Shown: positions 12,010 through 24,624, counted from the first letter of the stretch. The stretch: 64,000 nt of DNA from Cervus elaphus (GCF_910594005.1 NC_057823.1:99124015-99188014); one strand, 5' to 3'. Numbers and translations: made by a program. Notes: generated by a model not told the origin, from the letters alone.

Positions 12010-12107
12010 GTGGTCTATATTCTTTTTTTTTTATTTTTTTTTTAAATTTTATTTATTTATTTATTTATTTATTATTTTTTTTGGTCATACATTGTGGTCT
12101 ATATTCT
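12010..12107 (-). mobile_element. 70-bp T-rich retro-insert with 14-bp TSD
   Basis: The 14-bp direct repeat gtggtctatattct lies at 12010-12023 and 12094-12107. Between them is a 70-bp insert (12024-12093), nearly all T and (attt)n, ending in ggtcatacatt. The last ten bases equal a piece of the ruminant L1 3' UTR seen at 34387-34396. It looks like a drastically truncated A-tail insertion in minus orientation. The L1 source is only suggested. Confidence 0.7.
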
Positions 12108-14550
12108 AAGCAACAGCTCTTGAGGTCTTTACAGCATGATTCTTCTCTTTAACTCCCGTGACATGATCTTTTAAATTTTTCATGTCTTTCTGTAATGCCT
12201 TCTATCTATGGCTAAGTCACCAACTCTTTGTGGATAAAGCTTACCTTGTTCTACTCTCTTACAAGGAAGAAACTTCTGTAATTACCGCCGCCCCACCCCC
12301 CCCCCCATCTACACTTTAAATTTTCTTCTTAATAGCTTTTTCTTATTTTCATCTAAATTTTGACCCTCAGATCCTCCTCTCCTTTATCTTCTCTTGATGT
12401 TTCCTTGGGATGGTTGGCCTAATATTTCACAGTTTTTCACATATAGACGTTCACTGACTAACACCTTATGTGCTAGGTAAGGCTCGGCCTCTCCCTAAAC
12501 ATGCTATCACTTTGGTTTTGAATCTTTACACCTTTGCTCAAACCTTTCCCCACTGAGTATGTCTTCTGCCTCTCTTTGTGCCAACCCAATCATGATTCAC
12601 TTTCTCTTTGTTTTTCTCTGTTTCCTTTTTTTAAAAATTCTGTTTGAAATGCACTTCCATCAGTGTGGTCTTTGAGATCTTTCCTGCTAGAGTCAGGAGG
12701 GATCATCTCATCTCATGAGATTTTATATTTACTGAGCACATACTGCATATCAATTATTTTGGTAGACACGTTACACATATCATCACATTTAACTTTCATT
12801 AAAACCCGAAATTAGTGGATCTCAGTCCTTTCAAATCCAATGCCCTGTTTCACAAGTGTTATATAATGATCTCTTTACTGTCCCAATACAGAATTCAGAA
12901 TAAAAAGCCATATGCTTATGCACCTAATTGCAAAATTTTAATATAAAATATAATTTTATCTTGCTAAAAGATAAATAAAAAATAAATGCAATTATGTATA
13001 TTTTAATATGTAAATTTTTAGGCACAATCACAATAGATGGCTTAATGAAGTAGTTGGATTCTTTCACCTATTTATAATCAAGAAAGATTTGATTTTAGAG
13101 AAACAAAAATCAGAAACCTTTTGTACATAAATTATTGGAAAATCAAAACAGAGATATTATTAGATGCTAACACAAAAATAAGTATTAGGATATATGTTCA
13201 CAGACAGAAAATTAGTTAAGATATGTTAGAAAACAGAAAGATTAGAAATAATTTTAACTGAATAAGGGATAAACAGCAAGACAAATTACAAGCTGATCTG
13301 GAGAAAATTAGAAAATATCACTCAGTCTTGCCAAATTTCATTGAAAATTTGCCATTTAATTTTGGTATTTTTTTATTTTTTACTTCATTCAGAAAATAAA
13401 AATCTTGACATAAGAGTCATATTTTTATTTATGGGCAGTACTAATAAAACAAAATTTGGAGTATTCTAACAATTGTTGAATTTTTCATGCTACTTAACAC
13501 TTTCAAACAAGGATACAAATGTATATATCCTATACTATCTCTCTCCTACGAATTCAAAAGGCATGAATACGAAAATACGTGGTTTTGGCAGCTCAAATAC
13601 TAATTTGCCTTTGGGAATGTTATTTCTGAAGTGATGAACCATTCCTGGTAAAGTTAAGATAAAGTACAGCCCTTCCTTGATTTGCATATTAAAAATGGAA
13701 AATTTAACATAAACCAAATTCATGAAAAAAATCTTGGTGTATAGTTATAAAAGAAGCCCGGATTCATATAATTATAAATGACCTTTAAACTATATTTCCA
13801 TTTGGACACTCAAAAATCTGTAGGGATGCAGAATTTTCTCAGCATTGAAGTCATTGGTGTCACTGTCCCTCCTCTCAAATGCTAGCAGTGTCTCCAACCA
13901 CTGAAGCAATCATTGCTAATATTTGCAGTGTCCAGGTTTTGTTTTCCAACTAGAATATAAATTTAGAGCCATGCTAGTTTGCAATTATCTTTATATGCCC
14001 TAAGAGCATCTACCATAATATCTTGCATATAAAGGGGACATAAATAATACTTTTTCAATTAATTAATTTAGAACTCAGTTGATCTCTTCACTAAATAGCT
14101 TTGTACACATTGGAAAAGAAAATATAAGTCAAACAGTATATTTAACTATATAATCCTATTTCACATGTTAGACCCCTAGACCTATCTAAATGTATCAGCC
14201 AACAGATCTTGCTAACTCTCAGCAAATAGTACAAAGTGTGAGACCTCAAGGATATTTCAAAAAAAGATTATCTTTTCTCCAGAGAGTTTGATAAAATGGA
14301 AATGTGTTCAAATACATCTTACCAATCCCAAGAAAGCATCATATCTGCCAAGCATTCCAGTCAACTGGGACCTTTCTTGATCTAATGGTGTGTATTTTTC
14401 TGTTGCTCACAAATGTTTGAGAGTTCCCCTCCCATTTTGCTCCTGGGTTAGAAATCCAGTGAAATGAATTCTTAGATGATTTTATTTTCTGTAATTCAAG
14501 ACTACAGATATTAAAGAAGATCTATACAGATGCCCTGTCTGTTTTACTAG
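12108..14550. other. AT-rich non-coding DNA with ancient-repeat traces
   Basis: Holds a poly(C) run near 12295-12306, a possible LINE2 or MIR trace at 12520-12850 (tttgctcaaacctttcccca; tactgagcacatactgcata), and a LINE2-type 3' end near 13950-14060 (atcttgcatataaaggg). No young repeat or gene is seen. Confidence 0.5.
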
Positions 14551-14673
14551 AAGTTACTCCAAGAGCTTTCTAGGCTGGCAGTGGGGCATCACGTAAGAAT
14601 AGTACAAACAGAACTGGGAGAGAACTACTCCACGGCTAATGAATGGAGGCAGGAACTCTTCTTGTTCTTGCAG

Positions 14674-14765
14674 ACAGAAATGAGTGATCTTCGATCTACT
14701 AGACTCTGGTGTTGCTCAGACATTGGCAACAACACCATCACAGATTTTCCCCTGAGGCTCTTGCG
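14674..14765 (+). other. Candidate exon (splice signals only)
   Basis: Preceded by a pyrimidine-rich acceptor (ctcttcttgttcttgcag ending at 14673) and followed by a consensus donor (gcg/gtaagt). The 92-nt interior is open in one frame (begins TEMSDLRSTRLW), within a longer open frame from 14581. I recognise no protein. Joined to the 15471 segment, the frame meets a stop after two further codons, so if both are real this would suit a non-coding RNA better. Splice-like pairs are frequent by chance. Confidence 0.2.
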
Positions 14766-15470
14766 GTAAGTGTAGCTTAGTTTAGTGTCCAATGTGGGTT
14801 GGAACATGTTAAACAGACTCATGTACATTTTTTTTTTTGTTTCAGAATTTGACCAAATAAATATCACTTGGCTGTTCCCCCTTCCCACTAAATACTCTAG
14901 CATTAAGTCACCGACCTATAATTGTGTGCACGATGACTAACATTTTCTTTCTACGCTTTTTCCCAAAGTTCCCATCACAGACTCCACAAAGCATATCCTG
15001 TCAAAACCAGTGGTTAAGCATTTGTGGTGGTTTTCATTTGAAATGTACAGAAGATTTATAGGTTTTCATTAATGCTAATGGTTCATCTGAGTGGAAAGTG
15101 TTTTCAATCAAGTGCCTTTGAATGGGTTTTCCAGATCTCGCTCAAATACAGCTGGTTTCAAGGCAGAGTAACTCAAAGGCTATTTCTGCCAAAAGTATAT
15201 ATGTTTCACACAACTTAAGGTGAGGCTCTTGAAGTACTGACGCATTTTACGAAAACCAGATCTATTATTTATTTTGCTTTTGTACATGTGGTAATTGGCA
15301 GACTAAAAATGATGGAGAATTACTCAATCATCTTTCTCCCTTCTGCCTTGGCACTCACTACAGTAGCTAATAAATGGGATGGTGAGAGTTTATCTGTTAT
15401 CTTGCAGCTACTGGGGCTTCTTGGCATTAGTTTCATAGATACCTAATTGCTGTTGCTATTTTGCCTCCAG

Positions 15471-15554
15471 GGCCAAATAGGTTCTCAGCAGTTCATCCAG
15501 AAACAGTGTTAATCCAATGGAGCACATTTATGGCAGTTGGATCAGTTCTGCTTG
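15471..15554 (+). other. Candidate 84-nt exon (splice signals only)
   Basis: Acceptor tgctattttgcctccag ends at 15470, and the donor cttg/gtaagt follows 15554. The length is a multiple of three, and one of three frames is open throughout (includes RFSAVHPETVLIQWSTF). It is not recognised as part of a known protein, and an open frame of this length has a fair chance of arising at random. Confidence 0.2.
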
Positions 15555-17674
15555 GTAAGTTATAAATTCATTTTTATTTCTGGATATGATGTCAGATACT
15601 AATGTACGTGATGCTAAAGGTTAGAAAGCATGATCATAAGAATACCTAATATATTTTTAGTTTTCATCAGAATATCATATGCCCTGTTTGTAGCTGATGT
15701 AAGCTGAGCTTTTAAATTTGCAAGTTCAAAAATACATACTCAAGCTATATTAAGCACAGAGAAAACATACTGGCTTACATAAAATAAACATTCAAAAGTA
15801 GAACTGACTTTATGCATGGATGAATCTAGAGGCTTGAATGACATCACTAGTGCAAGTTTTTCACTTCTTGGCTTTGCCTTGCTCTGTCTTACGTCTACTA
15901 TTAAGGAAGCTCCTTTTTGGGTAGTGGTATGTACGCCAGCAGTTTAGGCTTATGTCTCTACAGTTCAAATCCAGAAACAAAATAGCAATAACATAAAGAA
16001 AGAAAGAGAAGGAAGGAAAGAAAGAGAGAGGGGCGAACGGAGGGATGGTAGGAAGAAAATGTTCCCCTTGAGTAATCTTAGAAAAGATTCAAATACTGTG
16101 TGTTCCTGTCTCTTAGTAGCTCATCTATTCTTCCCTGACCCAATCACTGTTACCAGAGGCATGGATTCTCTGATTGGTCACCTACAAATCCCACGTCCAC
16201 TACTAGATTAAGGATGGTGTTGATACTATCAAAACTACTAGGTCTAAGATTGGTGCAGGTTAGTCCTTAAGGAAAATCAAGGTGATTTACCTGCAAGGAT
16301 GAATGAATGAATATTGCCACTCTTACCCCAAGCACCTATCTCATCAGAGGAACCAAGAGGCTTCCAACATATAGTTCTGAAACTTCTCATGGTGTCTGAG
16401 AGAGTCAGCCTGAAGCAATATATTGGGCCTACTTTTTTTCTACATCAAAAATCTTACACGTTAACTTATATTAATTGATCAAGGGTTTATGATTCTCATA
16501 GAAAATGAAAATTTATTCTCTAAAAAATGTAGGCAACCAATAGCATTTCCCTGGCAATAGTAATTCAGAGATAGGAGAGGATATTTTAAATCCAAATGGT
16601 TTGAATCTAACAATTATAGATTATTTTTTCCTTCATTAAAAATTCATAACTTTTCCTCTCATCCTAGGGGTTTTATTTTGGACACCATATTGCTTCAGAC
16701 TATATATGCCATCTGAGCTCAAGATGGACAGTATTTTCAACTCTGCTGGAAGTCACAGTTGTCAAGAAAAGATTTCAAACTGGCAGGTCAATTAAAAGCA
16801 CGGAACCCCTGCTTCTAGGCAAATTTCCATACTGACCCAGAACAGTGTATCAATGGTCTTTTCTCCTGGCAAGACAGATGAACTTATTAAGTTTACATTT
16901 TATTTTCAGAAAAAAAAGAGTATCAAAGAATTTTACAGTTAATTTTCAGAATGTAATTGTGTCTTCATAGATCATGGAAGTATGAAGATTTTTAAACTGG
17001 ATTCAATCCTTAAATTTAATAATGATTATTCAGAAGTGTCAATAGTTATTTACACGAAAAGGAATTTTTAAAATCATTTGTAAATGAGAAATCGAGCTCA
17101 TACTTATTCAATAACAAGTGGGTAAGAAGATCAGCAACCCTGTTTAACACGTTGAGAATAGTCATTTCAACTTTCTCTGACTCAACCAGGGAGTCAATCA
17201 GCGTGTATTTAAGTAGGAGTCACATATCCCCAGCCTACATGTATCTTTAGCCCAGGGCTTTGCTGTGCTCTCTAGTTCACATTAGCAAAATCCAATATAT
17301 TTGGGGAAGAAAGTGGTACAGTTTCCTTCTTCACAATTCTGGTAGGCAATCTAAAAGAATACATTCTAAAAATATGTATTATGGTCCATCTCTTTCTAAG
17401 CAATTACTTATGGACATGTCAAGTAAATTTTTAAGTTAAATTTTAAAGCAACAGGAATGCAAAAAAATTTTTTTTTCCAAAGGACCCCATAGTGAACTGT
17501 TAGGTTAAACAAAGAGTCTTTTCATAATATATCTTTCAGTTTGCTTATTTTATTTATATGGAACAGAAACTCGTATGAAATACCACTTGTAAGGGGTGGG
17601 TGGCCATGAAAGAACATACAGAGAGCAACAACAGCAACAGGGATCTCAGAATGAGAAGTGGAATCGCTCTCACG

Positions 17675-17690
17675 GAAACTGAAACTGAAA
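17675..17690 (+). promoter_or_regulatory. ISRE / IRF-type motif
   Basis: gaaactgaaact fits the interferon-stimulated response element core GAAANNGAAACT exactly and is followed by a third gaaa at 17687. IRF-family and STAT1-STAT2-IRF9 complexes bind such tandem GAAA repeats. It lies in repeat-poor DNA with no gene seen nearby, so function is unproven. Confidence 0.35.
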
Positions 17691-18596
17691 GCCTTCAGGA
17701 TTGGGGATCCTTAAAATGTGGCCCCTTGTGTGTCCCCTTCTCCCATGTTTTTGCGTCTCTTCTCTTGTACATTCTGATCTCCTCTCATTAAGGCCAGGCG
17801 TCCCTCTCTAACCTTACGAGTTCTCTGTCTCATGGCTTCTTGTCACTCTTGACTTTGATGTCTGCGGGAACTCCCGGCTCCATCTCTAGCTCATTTGCAC
17901 TCTTAGGCGTCTCAGCTCCAGCAGTAAACAGTGTATATGAACAGACGAGGGGAGCATCTGACTGGCTCTCCTCATTTTTCATACCTGCGCAGTTGCTCCT
18001 TTAGGACAAGAGGCCCATGCATAGGGCATGTTTTTGGTATAGAACAACTCATTACAAGTTATCCTTTCAGCACCTTCTGAGTGTGGGACAGATGACTTCA
18101 CTGGGGTAGAGGGGAACTCTGTGTGGCAGACTTTCTGAGGCTTGGCTTATCCAGTGAAATGTTTATATAATTTTCTTGGGTTTGTTTTCATTTTTCATGA
18201 AATATGAATTTTAAGTGTGTGTGTATGTGTGTGTTGACAACTGTGGTTCTTCTGAAGCTCCTGCTGCCCTTCACCCATGTGAAAGAAGCTGACCGCGTGA
18301 TTCAAATGGCATTACCTACATTGCCTGAGGTAGACCGATTCCTGATCATTCAGCCCCATCCTTCCCTTGTTAGCTGTAATTAGTTATCGTGACCCAAGGC
18401 ATTCATTATTTCAGCTTTGGGGTGTGGGGAAACATCCTGGTTGAATCACTCAAAATAAAGCTTAAGACTATTGTATGATCTTCAGGAGAGGTGAGTTTCT
18501 TACTAATCCTGCTTAATATAATGATAAAGCCTGTGGTTTCTGAAACTTGATCACAAATCACTTACCATGAAATGATTATCTTATAATGGAACACAT

Positions 18597-20391
18597 ACGA
18601 CTTAAGGCAAAAAGAAAACAATGATAAGGATGTCCATTCTCACCATTTTTTATTCAACAGAATTTTGAATGTCCTGGATCCAGCAATACAAGAAGGAAAA
18701 GAAACTCAAATTGAAAAAGAAGTAAAACCATCATTGTTTGCAGATAACATGACGCTATATATAGCAAATCCTAAAGATGCTACCAGAAAACTACTAGAGC
18801 TCATTAATTTAGTAAACTTGAAGGATACAAAATTAATCCACAGAAATCTCTTGCATTTCTATACACTAACAATTAAAGGTAAGAAAGAGACATGAAGAAT
18901 ACAATCCCATTTACCATCACATGAAAAAGAATAAAATACCCAGGAATAAACCTACCTATGGAGACAAAAGACATGTGCTCTGAAAATTGCTGTAAGACGC
19001 TGATGAAAGAAACAGAAGATGATATAAACAGATGGGAAGACATACCATGTTCTTGGATTGGAAGAATTAATAATGTTAAAAAGACTATGCTACCCAAGGC
19101 AATCTATAGATTCAGTATAATCCTTATCAAACTACCAGTGGCATTTTTCACAGAACTAGAACAACAAAAAACATTTAATTTGTATGGAACACCAAAGACC
19201 CTACATAGTCAAAGAGATCTTGAGAAAAAAAAACAGAGCTGAAGGAATCATGTTTCCTGACTTAAAGACTATACTACAAAGCTATAGTGATCGAATCTGT
19301 TTGGTACTGGCACAAAATAGATATATATATATCAGGAACAGGATAAAAAGCTCAGAAATAAACCCACGCAAGTATAGCCAATTAAACTATGGCAAAGGAG
19401 GCAAGAATATACAATGGAGAAAAGACAATCTGTTTAATAAGTTGTGCTGGGGAACCTGTAACAATGAAATTAGAACCATCTCTAACACCACACAAAACAT
19501 AAACTCAAAATGGATTAAAGTCCTAAATATAAGGCTGATTGCTATAAAACTCATAAAAGAAAACATAGGAAGAACACTCTGACATAAATTGCAACAGTAT
19601 CTTTTTTGATCCCCCTCCCAGAGTAATGAAAATAAAAACAAAGCAAATGGGACCTAAGTAAATTCAAAAGCTTTTGTGCAACAAAGGAAACCATAAACAA
19701 AATGAAAAGACAGCCTACAGAATGGGAGAAGATATTTGCAAATGATGTGAATGACAAGGTATTAATTTCCAAAATACACAAATGGCTCATACAGCTCAAT
19801 ATTAAAAAAAAAAAAAAAACAATCCAATCAAAAAGTGGGCAGAAGATGTACACAGACATTTCTCTAAAGGGGATATATACAGATGGCCAACAGGCACGTG
19901 GAAAGATGCTCAATATATTTGTAATAACATGGATGGACCTAGAGATCATCATACTAAATGAAGCAAACCAGATAGAGAAAGACAAATATCATATGATTTC
20001 ATTTGTATGTGGAATCTAAAAAGAAAAGAAATGATACAAATGAACTTATATATAGAACTTAGTACAGAACAGAAACAAACTTACAGTTTCTATGTCTGTA
20101 AGCCCACGGACATAGAAAATAAACTTAGGGTTACCAAAAGGAAAAGGAGGGGAGGGATAAATTAGTAGTTTAGGATTAACATATACACACTACCATATAT
20201 GAAGCAGGTAACCAGCAAGGACCTACTGTATATTACTGTAAAGCTCTACTCGGTATTGCGTAATAACCTATAAGGGAAAAAATATCGTAAAAAATAGGTA
20301 TATATGTATGTATAACTGAATCACTTTGCTGTACCCCTGAAACTAACAAAACATTGTAAATTGAATATCCTTCAATTAAAAAAAAAACCTT
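18597..20391 (+). mobile_element. Old L1, 3' half of ORF2 plus 3' UTR
   Basis: Recognisable reverse-transcriptase region: the catalytic FADD box is present as FADN (SLFADNMTLYIANPKDATRK, near 18740), so one catalytic Asp is lost. Downstream come the DINRWEDIPCSWIGRINNV segment, then the thumb and C-terminal regions spread over several frames. Near 19915 the text jumps from the 'aaagatgctcaat' site to 'catggatggacctagag', dropping several hundred bases including the cysteine-rich end. The 3' UTR (gaatcactttgctgtacccc) and A tail end near 20390. A possible 8-bp TSD gaacacat lies at 18589-18596 and 20392-20399. Stops and frameshifts throughout. Confidence 0.9.
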
Positions 20392-20399
20392 GAACACAT

Positions 20400-23124
20400 T
20401 TTTAGAAAGACAGAAGGAAAAGAAACTGGTATTTCATAACATTGGTGAGCTTCCGAATTAAGCCTCACTTAGAACATATTTTTTAAAACATTTCATTCAT
20501 TGAAGCTGATATATTTCCTTTATTATTTAACCTAGTTTTCACTAAGTTACTTACAAATGAAAGATTTTCAATAGACACTGGTGTATTTTTCTTAGATTAA
20601 ATTTTATTGAATAAGGGGGTCAAACTTTTATTATGTGTTAACTCTAAACAAAGTAGTGCCTTTAATGTAGGTAGTAGACAGTAAACTGTGTCTCCTTGAA
20701 GAGTATATTTGAGGGAGAGGGGATTCCAAGGTGGCTGGACAAACAGCCAGACAGGGTGAGAGAATGGTCAGTTACCATGAGTTCTGTGCAGCCTGGGATA
20801 GAACGTCAGCTCCACAGGAGAGAGAAATTCTTCTTCCAGCCTGTGACAATGGGTCCTTTAGTAGCTATTGCAAAATATAAGTGGATTGATTATGGGTTAC
20901 CTTCTCAGTTATAGCTGTCCCTTTTGAAGTTGTCCTGCTTGTTTGCAGCCTAACCATCTATGGACCTGTGGAAGGTTACCAAAGAACAGACCTTTTTATT
21001 GTCTTAAATGGAATGCTTTTTCTCTTGCAGAGCTCAAAGTCAGCTCTGACTAGGTAGTGGTGGTGGTGGGTGAAGGATCTCGGGCTCTGCACTCCTAGCT
21101 AGAGCCCGAGTAGAATTGAAGATTGCCACGGACCTTGGGAGCATGTGCTGGCCTGGGACTTGGATGTGATTCTTGCACAGAGCAGAGGGAGCATGTTTCA
21201 AGGAGATGACTCTAACCAGAGGCCAGGAAGATGAGTGTATGGGTGACCCATTCCTCCTAACGACTGGAGCAGCTCCAAAGCAGGGACTGCTTCTGTGCAG
21301 GCATAAAGGAGAGAGAAGGCCAGATAGAATGAAGCTCTTCATCCAGAAGTTTCCAGACTAGGAAATCCACTTTTGGAGAAAGTAGAGCTTTCAGAGACAT
21401 ATGTCATCTATTAAAGCTAGAAGAACCTTGAAAACCAAACTTTTACAATGTTTATCTCTTGAAATAGTATTTCTTTGGGGTACTAAAAATTTATATAAAA
21501 AGTTTGGAAGGAAATTTCTGGCTAAATATATTCATAAAAGAATTACAAGGTAGGATGTTTCCTTACTGCCAAGAAACTCAGGGTCTCATGAATATGCGTG
21601 TGGATCTGCTGATTTACTGTGACTCTCTCTGCGCCTTTGCAGACCTTTTTTCTCTCTTTCTTTTTTTGAAAAGATCATGTCATGGCTGTAGAACACACGG
21701 AATACATCTTAGAAAATATTTCTTCGGTCACAAAAACTGGGTTCTTACATGACAGACTCAACTTTTATATGTCTTTCTAAATATAGTCTCTGACTACCAA
21801 AGAAGAATGTTGAAATTTCATGAGCAAATTGCCATAAATTGCAGTTTGAAGAAGTTGTATGAAACACTCCATAAATGATATACAGCTATCTTCTCATCTC
21901 TCTGAAACTTTTAGAGTGAGCTCATGACATCCTGGAAGGTTGGAATCTCAGATTATATTTTAATAAATTTTTAAAAATAAATTTCAAACAGTTGAATAGT
22001 TTTCATAGTTTAGTGAGAGAAAAAAAAAAAAAAGATGAAATGTATAGGAAGAGTTGTTTTGTTGGTCAACCAGGAGACTATGAAAACGTCATTTTTAGCA
22101 TGCATAATTATAAACTGCAATTCTAAAAAACTAATTAAGTGGCACCTAAATAAGGACAATTGAAATTTTAAATTTAAATTTACTGAGTCTTAAACAGGAG
22201 CATTTCATATAAATGTTTGAATACAAAATAATGATGTCAAACCACAATTAAAATCTTGACACATTATTAAGTATCAAGAAACGCAGAGAATGAAATTCAA
22301 GTGGATAAAGTCTTTTTGCATATAAATAGGAAAATCAAATGACTTAGGTAAAGAATGCATAATGGTTTGTTAATTATTAAATCATAATCAACTAGAGTCA
22401 TGAAAGGTTTTTCAGTATAGGTTTGACTAAGGCAATGCAATCCTTCTTTGGGAATGTTGAAGGCAGTCTAGTGACAGATGACCCTGTTTCATGTTTAAGA
22501 CCAGACCTGAGCATCCAGCAGGTTAAACTCAGCTCACAGTTTTGTCGTCAACACAGTTTGGCCTCTAGGATCATGAAAGACTGACCAGGTTTTGAGGAAG
22601 AAGGGGCTCACCAAAGTAGAACAGGGAAGCTGAACGTTCTACTAGGTCCTGAGGCTCACAGGGAGATGCTGTGGAGAGCTGAGGAGAAATCTACCATGAG
22701 CGTCAGGGATCTCCTGTGGAGCTTACGTCATGCTTGGATTTGAGAAGCTGGGAAAACGGTAACTGGAGACAGCCAGTGATATTTGTTTAACAGCTTCAGG
22801 AAACCCTCAGGTTTCTCTATCCTGGGGGCTTCAGCCACCCCATTCACCTGGCTTTGCTGCCAGGACATAACACTTCAATCCTCAAGGCTTTTGAAGACAT
22901 GTGTGAGATAATTTCCCTTCACGACATATCAAGCGGGCCTGTCTATGTGAACTCAGAAGAAAAGGAAGTAAATAGCCACCTTACCTGCAGGAACGCGTTC
23001 TGTTCTAAACTCCTTAATATATCTTTGCTTTGCCACCTGATTAGTACAAGTATTGCTTGACCTATTACAGAAATACTTCTGTAGAAAAACAGAGAAGAGT
23101 GTTGATGGTACATTTATAAATGTG
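20400..23124. other. Single-copy non-coding DNA
   Basis: About 2.7 kb with no recognised repeat apart from an A run at 22020-22034. Good isolated acceptor-like sequence tttttctcttgcag ends at 21030, but I found no matching convincing donor. Open frames up to 100 codons on both strands (for example 21040-21342 minus) show no recognisable protein. Confidence 0.5.
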
Positions 23125-23135
23125 TCTTGTATTTA

Positions 23136-23405
23136 TTTATTTATTTTAAAAGCAGTTTGTTTTTTAAATGCTATTGTTACTTTATTTTTGGCTGCACTGG
23201 GTCTTTATTGCATGCATGGTCTTCTCTTTGCAGTAGCCTCTCTTTTTGCAGAGCATGGGCCCCAGGGTATGGACTCAGTAGCTGTGATGCACAGGCTTAT
23301 ATGCCCTGCAGCATGTGGAATCTTCCTGGACCAGGGATCGAACCCTTATCCCCTCCATTGGTAGGCGGATTCCAAACCGCTGGACCACCAGGGAAGTCCA
23401 AAACC
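23136..23405 (-). mobile_element. CHR-type tRNA SINE with TSD
   Basis: Read on the minus strand it starts ggacttccctggtggtccag and has B box ggttcgatccctgg. It continues through a body unlike Bov-A (reverse complement tttggctgcactgggtcttt) to an A-rich tail. This is the CHR family shared by whales, hippos and ruminants. The perfect 11-bp TSD tcttgtattta lies at 23125-23135 and 23406-23416. Confidence 0.85.
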
Positions 23406-23420
23406 TCTTGTATTTAAAAG

Positions 23421-23638
23421 AGCTTCCCAAGTAGCACTAGTGTTAAAGGACCTACCTGCCAATGCCGGAGACATACAAGACATGGGTTTGATCCTTGTGT
23501 TGGGAAGATCCCCTGGAGGAGGGCATGGCAGCTCACTCCAGTATTCTTGCCTGGAGAATCCCGTGGACAGAGGAGCCTAGTGGACCACAGTCCGTAGGTT
23601 CTCAGGACACGACTGAGCAACTAAGCAGCATGCAGGCA
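23421..23638 (+). mobile_element. Bov-tA SINE
   Basis: Head agcttcccaagtagcactag, B box gggtttgatccttg, Bov-A body ctcactccagtattcttgcc, and end gacacgactgagcaactaag. It starts only a few bases after the CHR SINE's right TSD. Confidence 0.9.
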
Positions 23639-24097
23639 CATATTAGAGGCAAATTTACAACAAAGCTGACGATGTAGCAGTTTTAAGACCTTGGAGTCTT
23701 CAGTATGTGTTCACAGCAGACATTATGTATTTTGTTTCATTCTCTTGAACAGAGCCTCCACAAAATCAAAAACTGTCCCTTACTTCTCTGAAGTGCAAAG
23801 AAACCTGACGTTTTATATTTTATGTATTTAGTATCATTTTAATCCCCCAGTCATTGGGGAGTATTTTTTTTTTTTCAAGTTGCCAAACAGTGATGTCTCA
23901 ATCTCTTCTGATATGTGCATTTCCTTTACAGATAACTTGGCCACTTATGTCTCTTTTGAGTAAATGTTCAGTTTTCAGGGTCCTCTCCCTCTCCAAAACA
24001 TCTCCACTTCAAGATGAAAATCTCTCTCCCCCCGCATATATGGAGTGGTGTACTTGACCTTATGGTGTGTGTGTAGGAAGTGGGGGGTGGAGGAAGG
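23639..24097. other. Non-coding spacer
   Basis: About 460 bases of single-copy-looking DNA between two SINEs, with a T run near 23866-23876. Nothing recognised. Confidence 0.5.
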
Positions 24098-24106
24098 AGA
24101 ACAATA

Positions 24107-24307
24107 GAAAGTCACTCAGTGGTGTCCGACTCTTTGCGACCCCATGGACCCCACCAGGCTCCTCTGTCCATGGGGTTCTCCAGGCAAGAATACTGGAGTG
24201 GGTTGCCATTTCCTTCTCCGGGGGATCTTCCTGACCCAGGGATCGAACCCGGGTCTCCTGCACTGCAGGCAGACGCTTTACCATCTGAGCCACCGGGGAA
24301 GCGGCGC
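24107..24307 (-). mobile_element. Bov-tA SINE, young, with TSD
   Basis: Close to the family consensus. It keeps an intact B box (reverse complement gggatcgaacccgggtctcc) and a head ending gccaccggggaagc. A perfect 9-bp TSD agaacaata lies at 24098-24106 and 24308-24316. Several retained CpG sites suggest recent insertion. Confidence 0.95.
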
Positions 24308-24624
24308 AGAACAATATCTTTTCCTTCTCTGTTGATCTCTGTGTCAATTGTTTTAGCTAGTCTGGAGCTAGAAATCATATAAATTATTTCTTATATCCAG
24401 TCAGGGCCTGATAGGTAACCTATTAATGGTGTAGACCTCTATGTGTATAAACAACATTATCTGGATGATTTTCATGTGGAATTTTTAGCCCCAGCTTCTG
24501 GAGCTTGCCTCTTGCCATGTGACTGAATAGCAAGCCTTGATTCTGGACTGTCTTATCCCTTCCTTATCTCCCACAAAGCAGGCAGAAAAAATCTAGCCAC
24601 ATTCACCTCACTCCACATGGGAGG

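Larger units (their letters stand above)
14551..18596. other. 4-kb block free of recognisable repeats
   Basis: The longest stretch with no identified transposon. It contains a purine-rich GA tract at about 15988-16050, two segments bounded by good splice-site sequences (14674-14765 and 15471-15554), an ISRE-like motif (17675-17690), and a (gt)n stretch near 18216-18236. A third, weaker acceptor/donor pair bounds 18416-18490. No protein family was recognised in any frame. Confidence 0.5.

Noticed and set aside
18416..18490. Third acceptor/donor pair (attatttcag ... gagag/gtgagt)
   Set aside because: The acceptor has a weak pyrimidine tract and there is no link to the other candidates. Listed only in passing.
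21040..21342. 100-codon minus-strand frame in single-copy DNA
   Set aside because: No domain, no start context, and overlapped by other chance frames.
24107..24307. tRNA-like A and B boxes
   Set aside because: They belong to the Bov-tA SINE head. The cloverleaf is not preserved and the Bov-A body follows directly, so this is not a tRNA gene. The same holds for the other SINE heads.
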